A DNA stretch of 5,270 nucleotides, taken from positions 1 to 5,270 of the forward strand of contig DAIDKJ010000099.1 in assembly GCA_027450105.1 (NCBI GenBank), given 5' to 3'. This document shows positions 4,710-5,270 of the stretch, piece after piece (position 1 is the stretch's first letter; each line of letters opens with the position of its first letter). The stretch is from Ferrovum sp. Lineage in GTDB: Bacteria > Pseudomonadota > Gammaproteobacteria > Burkholderiales > Ferrovaceae. The notes under the pieces were generated by a model that was given only the letters and a program-made list of their open reading frames with translations, was not told the DNA's origin and made no database searches. The translations under genes were made by a program, and so were the position numbers.

Positions 4710-5270
4710 ATGACGCCTTCACATGAACGCCTTCGGACCTTGCTCCTCAGCGCCCGCAGATCCTTGACAAGTGGCCAGCAGAACTTGTCTGCAAAGCGAT
4801 GGCTACTGGTATTTCTCGTCTTGTCAGGAGTTCTCGGCCAGGCCTTTGCCGATCCGGTTATGGGCCCCTCCGTGACGGGTTTCAATGCCCTTTCCCCCGA
4901 AACCCCACCCCCTTCGGCAAGCGAACTTCCCACGAGCAAACTGCCCTCGCAAGCCGCTTCATCCCCAGTAGTCCGCCCGCAGGCCACCCCTTCGAGCACT
5001 CCCTCGACTGGTTCTTCGGTTGTTTCGTCAACCAACCCCGGAAACCCGGCGAATCAAGGGGTGGAACCCACCGCGGATGACGAGGTCCCGGTGGACTTGT
5101 GGGATCGCATTCGTGACGGTTTTGCCCTGCAAGCGCCCACGGATGACCCGCGCGTGGCACGCCACGAGGCCTGGTTTGCAGCCCGTCCGGATTATGTGGA
5201 ACGCACCATGGAACGCAGTCGCATGTATCTGTATTTCATTGTGGAAGAGGTACAAAAACGCGGCATGCCC
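4710..5270 (+). CDS. mltD: MltD-type membrane-bound lytic murein transglycosylase, N-terminal part
   Basis: Such enzymes cleave peptidoglycan between MurNAc and GlcNAc, leaving 1,6-anhydro ends. The frame is open to the window end (187 residues), so the SLT catalytic domain and any LysM repeats are outside. Visible parts are a basic N-terminus, a hydrophobic segment (31-47, WLLVFLVLSGVLGQAFA) with a probable signal peptidase I site before Asp48, and a Pro/Ser/Thr-rich linker at about 62-125. A conserved stretch follows: DLWDRIRDGFAL (129-140), then RMYLYFIVEEVQKRGMP (171-187), which matches the sequence just before the catalytic domain in E. coli MltD. There is no cysteine in the visible part, hence no lipobox, unlike E. 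coli MltD. The ATG at 4710 leaves a long 30-residue n-region. TTG 4785 (Leu26) would give a shorter signal peptide, but neither has a good Shine-Dalgarno. Position after gloB matches E. coli. Confidence 0.85.
   Translation, partial: MTPSHERLRTLLLSARRSLTSGQQNLSAKRWLLVFLVLSGVLGQAFADPVMGPSVTGFNALSPETPPPSASELPTSKLPSQAASSPVVRPQATPSSTPSTGSSVVSSTNPGNPANQGVEPTADDEVPVDLWDRIRDGFALQAPTDDPRVARHEAWFAARPDYVERTMERSRMYLYFIVEEVQKRGMP
4766..4789 (+). repeat. 7-bp perfect inverted repeat in the 5' part of mltD
   Basis: GACAAGT (4766-4772) and ACTTGTC (4783-4789) are perfect inverted copies separated by 10 nt. In mRNA they could form a small hairpin covering codons 19-27 of the mltD-like gene, including the alternative TTG start at 4785. 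No function is implied by the sequence alone. Confidence 0.55.

Noticed and set aside
4764..4769. Perfect TTGACA as a -35 element
   Set aside because: No acceptable -10 occurs 16-18 bp downstream, and the site lies inside the mltD-like coding region.
4799..5080. Open frame of 93 residues on the plus strand
   Set aside because: It is a frame-shifted shadow of the mltD-like gene; the true frame carries the signal peptide and conserved MltD sequence and continues to the window end.
4667..5255. Minus-strand open frames opposite the mltD-like gene
   Set aside because: They are antisense to a recognised gene, have low-complexity composition derived from the Pro/Ser/Thr linker, and show no recognisable motif or ribosome binding site.
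1..5270. A novel multi-gene defence, mobile or biosynthetic system
   Set aside because: Every long frame with good family motifs is a known housekeeping gene, the spacing is operon-like, and no direct-repeat arrays, transposases, integrases or attachment-site repeats were seen.

Overview
The window holds ordinary chromosomal housekeeping genes of a moderately GC-rich Gram-negative bacterium. I see no mobile element, CRISPR array, rRNA or tRNA, and no undescribed defence or metabolic system. Class 2 PyrD, Rnf-type ferredoxin, Nth, DUF1841, YafS-like methyltransferase, RNase HI, DNA polymerase III epsilon, glyoxalase II and MltD-type transglycosylase together point to a beta-, gamma- or acidithiobacillia-type proteobacterium. 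The genus cannot be fixed from this sequence alone.

Left block (2-1833, plus strand): a tightly packed run of pyrD (3' half), a small two-cluster RnfB-like ferredoxin, nth and a DUF1841 gene. The first two junctions are 4-bp ATGA overlaps. The last is an 8-bp overlap if the DUF1841 gene starts at its well-supported TTG. This looks like one translationally coupled transcript whose promoter lies before the window. It combines pyrimidine synthesis, an Fe-S electron carrier, an Fe-S DNA-repair glycosylase and a protein of unknown function.

Middle block (1879-3804, minus strand): a YafS-like methyltransferase gene, rnhA and dnaQ, read right to left, with 11-bp and 4-bp overlaps. It converges on the left block across a 45-bp gap that holds only a weak hairpin. 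RNase HI and the proofreading subunit share a replication-fidelity role.

Right block (3851-5270, plus strand): gloB, divergent from the methyltransferase gene across about 46 bp, then a 46-bp gap and the 5' part of an mltD-like gene that runs off the window. The set gloB / yafS / rnhA / dnaQ / mltD also sits together in Escherichia coli, although there rnhA and dnaQ are divergent. The neighbourhood is therefore conserved but rearranged in orientation.

Catalytic residues are intact in every recognised enzyme whose active site is visible, except that the methyltransferase lacks a clear SAM-binding glycine motif. The points most worth a second look are a His/Glu periodicity in DUF1841, the stand-alone RnfB-like ferredoxin with a C9 tract, the ambiguous divergent starts at 3802-3852, and the absence of a lipobox in the MltD-like protein.
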